A stretch of 63,103 nt of DNA, taken from a bacterium. GTDB taxonomy: Bacteria > Desulfobacterota > Desulfobulbia > Desulfobulbales > Desulfobulbaceae. Where the stretch lies: positions 1 to 63,103 of the forward strand of contig JAUNUN010000013.1 in assembly GCA_030538155.1 (NCBI GenBank). The letters run 5' to 3'. The notes beneath the pieces were generated by a model. That model was not told where the DNA came from, did no database searches, and was given only the letters and a program-made list of their open reading frames with translations. A program made the position numbers and the translations under genes. Of the stretch, positions 27,211 to 34,985 are shown piece after piece (position 1 is the first letter of the stretch; every line of letters begins with the position of its first letter).

Positions 27211-28500
27211 TCAGTGTTTGAAGGAGCGCCTGCCGGTGAACATCATGGCCACCTGCGGCTTTGCCTGGTTGCAGGCCTCAATGGATTCAAAATCCCGGAT
27301 GGAACCGCCTGCCTGCAGGATGGCCGAGGCACCCTCGCGGATGCCCACATCGGCGGCATCGCGGAAGGGGAAGAAGGCATCCGAGATCATGACCGAGCCC
27401 TGTAATCCGGCCTTGTCCTGCCGTACCCGGGCGTCGATCTGCTCCTTGTCGCCGGCATCGCGCCTGCCGCCGGCTACCTCTGCGGCCATGTCCCCATAGG
27501 CCAGGCCGCAGGCATCAAAGCTGAGTGCATCCGCATAGTTGCGGTAGGCCTTCATTACCGCGATCTCAGCTACGCCCACCCGGTCCTGTTCACCCGCGCC
27601 AATGCCCACGGTGCAGCCATCCTTGACAAACAGCACCGAGTTTGAGCTGACACCGTGCTCCACGGCCCAGCCGAAGAGCATGTCTTCCAGTTCACGGGCA
27701 TTGGGCTCGCGCTCGCAGGCATAGTCCCGGCCCTTGTAGCTCGCCTTGGCGGGAAGCAGGTCAGCGCTGCTGCGGATGCGGTTGACGGCGGACTGCTGCA
27801 CGATGATGCCGCCATCGATGAGCGACTTGAAATCAAGAAAGCGGGCCTGTTCGTAGGCAGCGAGCCGCTCGATGGCATGGATGCGGAGGATGCGCAGGTT
27901 CTTGCGGCGGCTTAAAACAGCCAAAACCCCTTCCTCAAAATCCGGCGCGCAGACCACCTCCAGGTAGTTTTCGGCCATGAGTTCGGCACTGTCGCGATCA
28001 AGCGGCCGATTGACCACCACCGCGCCGCCAAAGGCGGCAATGCGGTCGGCCCGGTTGGCGCGGGCATAGGCCTCGGCAAGATTTTGCCCCAGGGCCGCGC
28101 CGCTGGGGTTGTTGTGCTTGAGGATGACGGCCGCCGGCTTATCCATGAAGTATTTGATGATATTGAGGCCGTTGTCCACATCGGTAAGGTTGATCTTGCC
28201 CGGATGTTTGCCCACCTGGAGCATGTCTGCCACAGTGAGTGCGCTCACCAGCCCCCGGCCCGGCTCGATGAAGCGGCAATCGCCCAAAATCAGATTGCCG
28301 TTCACCAGCTCGTAGAGGGCGGCCTCCTGATCCGGATTCTCGCCGTAGCGCAGACCGCGTTCTTCAGGCTTGCCCGCCTCATCCGGAATCGACCAGGTCT
28401 TCTTGCGGTAGACCAGGGTCTGGTCGCCCAGGGTAATGGTCATCTCGGAGGGGAAGGCATCACCCAGAAGGGTGGAATACATCTTTTTCAGATCACTCAT
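27211..28500 (-). CDS. AICAR transformylase domain as a stand-alone protein (PurH C-terminal type)
   Basis: 429 residues. It has the AICAR formyltransferase features: LRYGENPDQEAALY, the catalytic KHNNPSGAALG (Lys-His of KHxNPxG), and ISDAFFPFRDAADVGIREGASAILQAGGSIRD near the end. It transfers formyl from 10-formyl-tetrahydrofolate to AICAR in purine synthesis. Bifunctional PurH has about 520 residues with an N-terminal IMP cyclohydrolase (MGS-like) domain; this one lacks it, beginning with a different 35-residue lead. IMP cyclohydrolase must be encoded elsewhere. Confidence 0.9.
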   Translation of the reverse strand: MSDLKKMYSTLLGDAFPSEMTITLGDQTLVYRKKTWSIPDEAGKPEERGLRYGENPDQEAALYELVNGNLILGDCRFIEPGRGLVSALTVADMLQVGKHPGKINLTDVDNGLNIIKYFMDKPAAVILKHNNPSGAALGQNLAEAYARANRADRIAAFGGAVVVNRPLDRDSAELMAENYLEVVCAPDFEEGVLAVLSRRKNLRILRIHAIERLAAYEQARFLDFKSLIDGGIIVQQSAVNRIRSSADLLPAKASYKGRDYACEREPNARELEDMLFGWAVEHGVSSNSVLFVKDGCTVGIGAGEQDRVGVAEIAVMKAYRNYADALSFDACGLAYGDMAAEVAGGRRDAGDKEQIDARVRQDKAGLQGSVMISDAFFPFRDAADVGIREGASAILQAGGSIRDFESIEACNQAKPQVAMMFTGRRSFKH

Positions 28501-28560
28501 GGTGTTTCCTTAATGTCCTCTGTTTCCTCGTACAAACGTACAATTCGTTTAATGCCGCAA

Positions 28561-30408
28561 TCACTGCAGGATGGCTGCAGGCTCACTCAGCAGGCTGTGG
28601 GCATAGATGTGGCGGGGATCACTTTTTTCCAGCATAAAGCCGTACCGATTAGTCAGCTCCTCCTGGATGCGGCTGCCCGCCGGTGCGAGCCGCGCCTGCA
28701 GGTTTGCACCGGACATGAACTGTTCCAGAATGGGTAGCGGGGCCAGGCGGATATAGGCCGCGCTTTCCTTGGGCACCTTGGCGAGTTTCGCGGCCACGGC
28801 CACGGCTTCATTCAAGCCGCCCAGGCTGTCAACCAGACCGAGATCCCGCGCAGTGGCTCCGTCCCAGACCCGGCCCTCGGCAATACGCCCAACCTCGTCC
28901 AGGCTTTTTTTGCGGCCCTCTGCCACAATCTGCAGAAAGCGGCGGTAGCCGTAATCCACATCCATCTGAAAGGCAGCCTCATCCTCCGGTGCCATGCCGG
29001 TGGCCAGGTTGGGAGGCGGATTTTTGCCGCCCACGCTGAGGCCGTCGCCATAGACGCCGATCCGCGCCAGGCTGTGCTCAAAGGTCGGCACCGCGCCGAA
29101 AATACCGATGGATCCGGTGAGGGTAGAGGGTGCAGCCACAATATGGTCTGCATTGGCGGCCAGCCAGTAGCCGCCCGAGGCCGCCATGGAGCCCATGGAA
29201 ACCACCACCACCTTGCCGGATTGCTGCAGCTGCACCAGTGCCTGGCGGATCTGTTCCGAGGCAAAGGCGCTGCCGCCGCCGGTGCTGACGCGCAGCACCA
29301 GGGCCTTGAGGTTCTCATCTTTGCGGGCCTTGTCGATTTGGGCCAGGAGCGCATCCGAACCGATCTGGCCCACTCCGCCCTTGCCATGGACAATGTTGCC
29401 GCTTGCAGTGATAATGCCGATTTGGGAGGTGCTGTTCCGGCGGCCGCTGTAGGAAGGCGTGAGCGTCTGCAGGTACTGGCCAAAGGCCACGGCATTGAAC
29501 TCCTTTTTCCTGTCGCTCCCCGGCCCAGCGAGTTGGCGGAGCCGGCGCATCATTTCCGGCCTGGTCTTGAGTTCGTCCACCAAGCCCATATCCAGGGCGG
29601 TTTGGGCGCGGTTGCCCCCTGCCGCTGCAAGACTGGTATTTTTGTTGAGGATGCGTTCCCGCAAAACCGCAGCATCCAGCTTGCGTTCCTGCGCCACCGC
29701 ACCAGTATATAGATGCCACAGTTTACCCAGCCACATGGCGCTGGCCTCGCGGTCAGCCGGAGACATGTCGCTGCGAATGAGCGGTTCAATGGCGCTTTTA
29801 TACGCGCCCACGCGGAAGATATGCACATTGACCGCCAGTTTTTCCAGCAGTTCCTTGATGTAGAGCTTGAACACGCTCAAACCGTGCACATCCACCGAGC
29901 CCATGGGGTTGAGCCAGATTTCACTTGCCCTGGCGGCCAGATAGTACTGGGCCTGGTTGAAGCTGTCGCCCACGGCAACAATATGCTTGCCCTGGCTTTT
30001 GGCCTGGGAAAGGGCCTGGCCCAGAACCTGGAGTTGATCCAGGCCGGCTGCGCCCAGTTTATCCAGATCGAGTACCAGATATTTGATACGTGCATCACCT
30101 GCGGCAGCATGGATGCCGTCGAGCAGATCCTGCAAGAAGACCTCCTCCTTTAAGGGGACGCCTACCAATTTGTTGAACTGCTGGGAAAAGGGTCGCATGA
30201 CTGAGCGCTGCTCAACGATATCCCCCTGCGGATTGATCACCAGGGCGCTGCCGTCCGGAATGACGATGGGCGGCGTGTAGAAGAGGCTAAAGAGCATGAA
30301 GGCCAGCATGGCCAGGAACAGGAGATTGGCCAGCACGGTGATGCCGGTGCGGAGAAAGCGCCAAAACAGGCGAAAAGGCAGGAGGAGCAGAGCAAAAAGA
30401 CGTTTCAT
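28561..30408 (-). CDS. sppA: Signal peptide peptidase SppA, 67-kDa type
   Basis: 615 residues from the ATG at 30408; longer in-frame starts to 30558 would put 50 non-membrane residues before the anchor. One membrane helix at about residues 20-42 anchors it in the inner membrane with a periplasmic body. Two tandem S49 domains form the large SppA. Catalytic Lys is in VGAYKSAIEPL (first domain), the nucleophile Ser in GSMAASGGYWLAANA (second). It degrades cleaved signal peptides. It is a single gene. Confidence 0.95.
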   Translation of the reverse strand: MKRLFALLLLPFRLFWRFLRTGITVLANLLFLAMLAFMLFSLFYTPPIVIPDGSALVINPQGDIVEQRSVMRPFSQQFNKLVGVPLKEEVFLQDLLDGIHAAAGDARIKYLVLDLDKLGAAGLDQLQVLGQALSQAKSQGKHIVAVGDSFNQAQYYLAARASEIWLNPMGSVDVHGLSVFKLYIKELLEKLAVNVHIFRVGAYKSAIEPLIRSDMSPADREASAMWLGKLWHLYTGAVAQERKLDAAVLRERILNKNTSLAAAGGNRAQTALDMGLVDELKTRPEMMRRLRQLAGPGSDRKKEFNAVAFGQYLQTLTPSYSGRRNSTSQIGIITASGNIVHGKGGVGQIGSDALLAQIDKARKDENLKALVLRVSTGGGSAFASEQIRQALVQLQQSGKVVVVSMGSMAASGGYWLAANADHIVAAPSTLTGSIGIFGAVPTFEHSLARIGVYGDGLSVGGKNPPPNLATGMAPEDEAAFQMDVDYGYRRFLQIVAEGRKKSLDEVGRIAEGRVWDGATARDLGLVDSLGGLNEAVAVAAKLAKVPKESAAYIRLAPLPILEQFMSGANLQARLAPAGSRIQEELTNRYGFMLEKSDPRHIYAHSLLSEPAAILQ

Positions 30409-30709
30409 CTTGGTTTCATGGTGTTTGGGCGGCGCACATAGGGCGAGCAGGGGAGGCCGCATGGCCTGAAAGACAGCCGCCACCATACCACGCTTGCCGA
30501 TGCAGGAAAACCCTGGAATGCATGCGTCTCGTCCGGCACAGCGTTCAGGCAGCCGCAAATTGTCTTGACCAGTTCCGGGCTGCTTGAGTACCTTTATGTG
30601 CTTGCTCTTGTAGACTATCCATGCCTGCGAGCATCTGTGCTCATGTGCTGATGCCGCTTGCTTGCATACCCGTACTTATACCCACTACTTTTGCCGCAGG
30701 AGGAATGCT
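30409..30709. other. Divergent intergenic region between sppA and the lipoprotein pair
   Basis: 301 nt. The only firm element is the AGGAGG ribosome site just before the first lipoprotein gene. A TTGACC at about 30565 has no convincing -10. No ORF or RNA gene is supported. Confidence 0.5.
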
Positions 30710-31057
30710 ATGCCGCAACTATCCGTGAGCCGCCTGGTTTTTTTGGCCCTTGTCATGGCCGTTTTGGGATTGAACACGGGTTGCTCGCAAAAAAAATATG
30801 GGGCCGTCAAGTTCGATTCCGCGCCGGCCGGTGCCGAGGTGGTGAATCTGAAAGATGACGCCACCTTTGGCCTGACGCCCATTGTGGTTACTTGGGAAAG
30901 CAGCAGCGGCGAGCCCGAGTATGTGACGGTGCAGATGCGCAAGGCCGGTTACCTTGAGGAGATCACCTCCTTCTGGCTCAACACCCGCCACAGTTCCCGG
31001 GAGACGGCCCAGGCAGAGCCGCAGCCCATCAACGTAATCCTGAAAGCAAGGAAATAA
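30710..31057 (+). CDS. PEGA-like outer-membrane lipoprotein
   Basis: 115 residues from ATG 30710 with AGGAGG upstream. Signal peptide with a lipobox-like end (LGLNTGC, Cys at about residue 25). The rest begins VKFDSAPAGAEVV...FGLTPIVV, the short PEGA beta-sandwich pattern, and contains YVTVQMRKAGYLEEI. Such lipoproteins usually decorate the periplasmic side of a membrane. It is 2 nt before a second lipoprotein of the same pattern, so the two are one operon that may run on into mtnA. Function unknown. Confidence 0.8.
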   Translation: MPQLSVSRLVFLALVMAVLGLNTGCSQKKYGAVKFDSAPAGAEVVNLKDDATFGLTPIVVTWESSSGEPEYVTVQMRKAGYLEEITSFWLNTRHSSRETAQAEPQPINVILKARK

Positions 31058-31059
31058 CC

Positions 31060-31461
31060 ATGCAGCTACACGCCTCCAGCGCCATGCGCGGCAAACACTG
31101 TCTCTCCCTTTTGGCGGCCCTGTTCATTTTGGTACTGCTCAGCGCCTGCGGCAGCAGGAACGCGCCGGTGCGCTTCAAAGTGAATTCCGAGCCTGAAGGG
31201 GCCTACGTGCTCTATATGATTCAGGGCGCTGAAATCGACTGCGCCGGTAAATGGGTCTACCTGGGCAACACCCCTCTGCAGGGGATGTATCAGTTTGACC
31301 GCAAACAACTGCAAAGCGGCGACAAGATTTCCCTGCGGGTGATGCAGCAGGGGTATATGGATCAGACCAAGGAGTGGACCGGGGCATCCTTTTACGAGGA
31401 ATCCAAGGGCAAGGGCGTTATTTTCTGGACGCCCGAGATGGTGCCCGCCGGAGTAAGGTAA
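31060..31461 (+). CDS. Second PEGA-like lipoprotein
   Basis: 133 residues. Signal peptide with lipobox LLSAC (Cys near residue 30). The mature part again starts with a PEGA-like unit (VRFKVNSEPEGAYVLY...YLGNTPLQ) and ISLRVMQQGYMDQTKEW. It resembles its neighbour in layout more than in sequence. There are two extra Cys after the lipid-modified one at about residue 60. Paired with the preceding gene; function unknown. Confidence 0.8.
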   Translation: MQLHASSAMRGKHCLSLLAALFILVLLSACGSRNAPVRFKVNSEPEGAYVLYMIQGAEIDCAGKWVYLGNTPLQGMYQFDRKQLQSGDKISLRVMQQGYMDQTKEWTGASFYEESKGKGVIFWTPEMVPAGVR

Positions 31462-31473
31462 GGGAGACAAACT

Positions 31474-32586
31474 ATGCTGGTTGACGGCAAGGCATACCGC
31501 TCCATCTGGCCGGCTGCAGACGGGGAAGCGGTTGAAATAATCGATCAAACCCTGCTGCCCTTTATCTTCAAGGTGGCGCGACTATCCCGGCTGAGCGATG
31601 CGGCCCGCGCCATCCGCGATATGCAGGTGCGGGGCGCACCCCTTATCGGCGCAACCGCCGCCTACGGCATCTGGCTTGGTTTGCGCCAGGGCACTGGTGA
31701 TGCGCAACTGCGCGCCATTGCCGATGAGCTGATCGCCTGCCGGCCCACAGCAGTGAATCTCGCCTGGGCGGTCGAGCGCATGCTGACAAAACTGCTTCCG
31801 CTTGCACCAGAAACAAGGCTTGAGGCGGCCCTTTACGAGGCGGAACAGATCTGCGCGGAAGATGTGCGCTGCAATGAGGCCATCGGCAAACACGGCGCAG
31901 CTCTTATTGCAGCCCTTTGGGATAAAAAAGGGCGGCAAGAGCCGGTCAACCTGCTTACTCACTGCAATGCGGGCTGGCTGGCCACGGTGGATTGGGGTAC
32001 CGCGCTGGCCCCGGTCTATGCGGCAGCGGCCCAGGGCATAGCCATCCACGTGTGGGTCGATGAGACCCGGCCCCGCAACCAGGGCGCATCGCTGACAGCC
32101 TGGGAACTGGGCAAGGCGGGCATTGCCCATCATCTCATTGCCGATAACGCGGGCGGCCATCTCATGCAGCATGGCCTGGTCGATCTGTGCATAGTCGGTA
32201 GTGATCGCACCACGGCTACGGGCGATGTCTGCAACAAGATCGGCACCTATTTGAAGGCCCTGGCCGCGCAAGCCAACCAGGTGCCCTTTTATGTGGCCCT
32301 GCCCGGCTCCACTGTGGATTGGCGTTTGCGGGACGGGCTTGCGGAAATTCCCATTGAAGAGCGTGACGAAGCCGAGGTGCTTTTTATCCAGGGCAAAGAT
32401 GAGGCTGGAACCGTGCGCCGGGTGGCAATTGCGCCCGAGCATTGCCCGGCCTTCAACCCTGCCTTTGATGTCACCCCGGCGCATCTGGTGACTGGGCTCA
32501 TTACCGAGCGCGGCGTCTGCAAGGCCGGCCGGGAAGGGCTCAGCAGCCTCTACCCGGAACAGTCTCAGCATGATCAACATGACTGA
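31474..32586 (+). CDS. mtnA: S-methyl-5-thioribose-1-phosphate isomerase
   Basis: 370 residues, GGGAGA before the ATG. MtnA converts methylthioribose 1-phosphate to methylthioribulose 1-phosphate. Signatures: MQVRGAPLIGATAAYG, LTHCNAGWLATVDWGTAL with the catalytic Cys (near 170), ETRPRNQGASLTAWEL, VGSDRTTATGDVCNKIGTY and PGSTVDW. It is in the same family as eIF2B subunits, but the CNAG and RPRxQG motifs assign it to MtnA. It overlaps the class II aldolase by 17 nt; no mtnB/C/D homologues are seen nearby. Confidence 0.93.
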   Translation: MLVDGKAYRSIWPAADGEAVEIIDQTLLPFIFKVARLSRLSDAARAIRDMQVRGAPLIGATAAYGIWLGLRQGTGDAQLRAIADELIACRPTAVNLAWAVERMLTKLLPLAPETRLEAALYEAEQICAEDVRCNEAIGKHGAALIAALWDKKGRQEPVNLLTHCNAGWLATVDWGTALAPVYAAAAQGIAIHVWVDETRPRNQGASLTAWELGKAGIAHHLIADNAGGHLMQHGLVDLCIVGSDRTTATGDVCNKIGTYLKALAAQANQVPFYVALPGSTVDWRLRDGLAEIPIEERDEAEVLFIQGKDEAGTVRRVAIAPEHCPAFNPAFDVTPAHLVTGLITERGVCKAGREGLSSLYPEQSQHDQHD

Positions 32587-33250
32587 GCAAGTGCATGAAC
32601 AAGCAGGGCGTCAAGCCCTCCTGGAAAGTGCCTTAGCCATGAACAGTCGGGGGCTCAACCAGGGTTCTTCCGGCAACCTGAGCCTGCGGCTGGCAGCCGG
32701 CATGCTCATCACGCCCTCTGCCCTACCGTACCACCGCTGCACCCCGGAAGACATGGTTCTGGTCGGCTGGGACGGCACGGTGCAGGGCCGCTGCAGGCCC
32801 TCCTCCGAGTGGCGCATGCACCACGATATCTATTTGGCTTACGAAGAGGCCAAGTGTATTCTGCACACGCACGCGCCCTGGTGCAGCACTTTGGCCTGCT
32901 TGGAGCGCGGTATTCCCAGCCAGCACTACATGGTTGCCCTGGCCGGAGGTGAGGATATCCGCTGTACGCCCTATGCCCCCTTCGGCACGCAAGAACTCTC
33001 AAACGCTGCGGTTGCGGGCCTCAAAGGCCGCAGCGCCGCGCTGCTCGGCCACCATGGCCTTATTTGTTACGCCGCAGGCCTTGATCAGGTGCTGGCACTG
33101 GCCGCCGAGGTGGAATTTTTGGCCCAGGTGTACGCGCAAAGTCTGCAGATTACATCTACACCGCCACTGCTCCCGCCGGAAGCGATCACAAGTCTTTTGG
33201 AGCGCTTCGCTGCCTATAAACAGTTGGGCCAGGATACCAACAGGGCCTGA
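32570..33250 (+). CDS. Class II aldolase, likely 5-methylthioribulose-1-phosphate aldolase
   Basis: 226 residues, overlapping mtnA by 17 nt (an ATG nine bases later, 32579, is an alternative). Class II aldolase/adducin fold: GSSGNLSLR near the N-terminus, SSEWRMHHDIY (Glu and His ligands), HTHAPWC (HxH zinc ligands) and ALLGHHGLI (third His). In the DHAP shunt the aldolase next to MtnA splits methylthioribulose 1-phosphate (or deoxyribulose 1-phosphate) into DHAP and 2-methylthioacetaldehyde (or acetaldehyde). MtnB (dehydratase) shares the fold, but MtnB needs MtnC/D, which are oxygen-dependent and absent here. Confidence 0.8.
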   Translation: MINMTEQVHEQAGRQALLESALAMNSRGLNQGSSGNLSLRLAAGMLITPSALPYHRCTPEDMVLVGWDGTVQGRCRPSSEWRMHHDIYLAYEEAKCILHTHAPWCSTLACLERGIPSQHYMVALAGGEDIRCTPYAPFGTQELSNAAVAGLKGRSAALLGHHGLICYAAGLDQVLALAAEVEFLAQVYAQSLQITSTPPLLPPEAITSLLERFAAYKQLGQDTNRA

Positions 33251-33402
33251 TCACTGCTGTTGTTCTCTGTCTTTTTCGGCCCGGTATATTCAGTTCAATA
33301 TCTCAGTATCAGTTCTAATTTTCCAGCAGTCAAAGTAGTAGAGCTTCGCTGGGGAATCGGCAGACGATGAGCCGGGTCAAATATTTTGAGTGAGCGAGCA
33401 CC

Positions 33403-34860
33403 ATGAAGAGGTTAAACAACCCGGAACTGCCGGCAACAGTACCCTTTGTCAATGGACAGTGGAGAGCAAGACCATCCACCTTTGCGGTGCACAACCCGGC
33501 CACGGGCGAGTTGCTGTGCCGGGTTGGCGATGGCGATGCCACCCTGGCCGAAGAGGCCGTTGATGCCGCCCAGGCCGCTTTTCCTGCCTGGCGGGAAAAA
33601 ACCGCAGCCGAGCGCTGCCGCCTTTTGCGCCGCTGGTTCAGTCTGATTATGGAAAATCAGGAGGATTTGGCCACCATCATGACCCTGGAACAGGGCAAAC
33701 CTTTGGCCGAGGCCAGAGGAGAGATTGCCTACGGGGCCTCCTTTGTGGAGTGGTTTGCCGAAGAGGGCAAACGCGTCTATGGTGAGACCATTCCTGCACC
33801 GGGGCCGGATAAGCGCATCGTGGTCATCAAGCAGCCGGTGGGCGTGGTGACTGCGATTACACCCTGGAACTTTCCCAACTCGATGATCACCCGCAAGGCT
33901 GCCCCGGCTTTGGCGGTCGGCTGCACCTTTATTATCCGTCCTGCCTCGGCTACCCCGCTCTCAGCGCTTGCTTTGGCCAAACTGGCCGAAATGGCAGGTT
34001 TTCCGCCAGGGGTTTTCAATGTGCTGCCCAGCAAGGCATCGGGACCGATAGGCAAGGTCTTTACCGAAAGCCCTAAGGTGGCCAAATTTTCTTTTACCGG
34101 CTCAACTGCGGTGGGGAAACAACTCATTGCCCAATGCGCCTCCACAGTCAAGCGGGTGTCTATGGAGTTGGGCGGCAATGCGCCTTTTATAGTGTTTGAC
34201 GATGCCGATCTTGATGCCGCCGTCGCAGGCGCGCTGGCCTCCAAATACCGTAACGCCGGCCAGACCTGTGTCTGCGCCAATCGTTTTTTGGTGCAGCGTT
34301 CGGTGCAAGACGCCTTTGCCGAAAAACTGGCTGGGGCCGTGTCTGCCTTCAAGGTGGGCAACGGTATAGAGCCGGGTGTTGACATCGGCCCTCTGATTAA
34401 CGAAGAGGCTGTGATTGAGGTGGATCGCTTGGTGCAGGCTTCGCTTGCCGCAGGCGCGCAACTGGTTGCAGGCGGCAGGCGACACAGCCTGGGCGGCTCT
34501 TTTTACGAGCCGACCATCCTGAAAAACGTTGGCAACGACATGCCCATTGCAGCCCAGGAAATCTTTGGCCCGGTTGCACCGCTCATCACCTTTGAGACTG
34601 AGGAAGAGGCGATCAGACTGGCCAACGACACCCCCTTTGGCCTGGCCGCGTATTTTTACGCGCGTGACATCGGCCGAGTCTGGCGGGTGGCCGAGGCCCT
34701 GGAATACGGCATGATAGGCATCAATGAAGGTATTATTTCCAATGCGGCCGCGCCCTTTGGCGGGGTAAAACAGTCCGGCCTGGGGCGGGAAGGCTCGCAC
34801 TTCGGCATGGAGGAGTATCTGGAAATCAAATATCTTTGTCTAGGCGGGCTTGACTCCTAA
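33403..34860 (+). CDS. NAD(P)-dependent aldehyde dehydrogenase, GabD-like
   Basis: 485 residues. ALDH superfamily: PWNFPNSMITRKAAPALAVGC near 155, cofactor-binding FTGSTAVGKQL near 230, catalytic Glu in ELGGNAP near 252, catalytic Cys in NAGQTCVCANR near 287, EIFGPV near 385. Overall it is closest to succinate-semialdehyde dehydrogenases, but the usual KPAxxTP lysine region reads IIRPASATP, so the cofactor or substrate is uncertain. Its place after mtnA and the aldolase suggests oxidation of the small aldehyde. It is 150 nt after the aldolase and might have its own promoter. Confidence 0.9.
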   Translation: MKRLNNPELPATVPFVNGQWRARPSTFAVHNPATGELLCRVGDGDATLAEEAVDAAQAAFPAWREKTAAERCRLLRRWFSLIMENQEDLATIMTLEQGKPLAEARGEIAYGASFVEWFAEEGKRVYGETIPAPGPDKRIVVIKQPVGVVTAITPWNFPNSMITRKAAPALAVGCTFIIRPASATPLSALALAKLAEMAGFPPGVFNVLPSKASGPIGKVFTESPKVAKFSFTGSTAVGKQLIAQCASTVKRVSMELGGNAPFIVFDDADLDAAVAGALASKYRNAGQTCVCANRFLVQRSVQDAFAEKLAGAVSAFKVGNGIEPGVDIGPLINEEAVIEVDRLVQASLAAGAQLVAGGRRHSLGGSFYEPTILKNVGNDMPIAAQEIFGPVAPLITFETEEEAIRLANDTPFGLAAYFYARDIGRVWRVAEALEYGMIGINEGIISNAAAPFGGVKQSGLGREGSHFGMEEYLEIKYLCLGGLDS

Positions 34861-34921
34861 CGTTCATAACGCGTTCACGTAGCGCACATCAAAGAGCAGG
34901 ACAAACCCCACTGCCGCATAT

Positions 34922-34959
34922 AAAAAAGCCCCGCAGCGGCAATCAGTTGCTGCGGGACT
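34922..34959 (-). terminator. Intrinsic terminator for the pccBA operon
   Basis: Read on the minus strand, AGTCCCGCAGC pairs with GCTGCGGGGCT (34949-34959 with 34927-34937, one G-T pair), followed by TTTTTT. It lies 27 nt after the pccA stop. Confidence 0.88.
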
Positions 34960-34985
34960 TTGTGTAACAAGAAAAAGCAGAGCTG

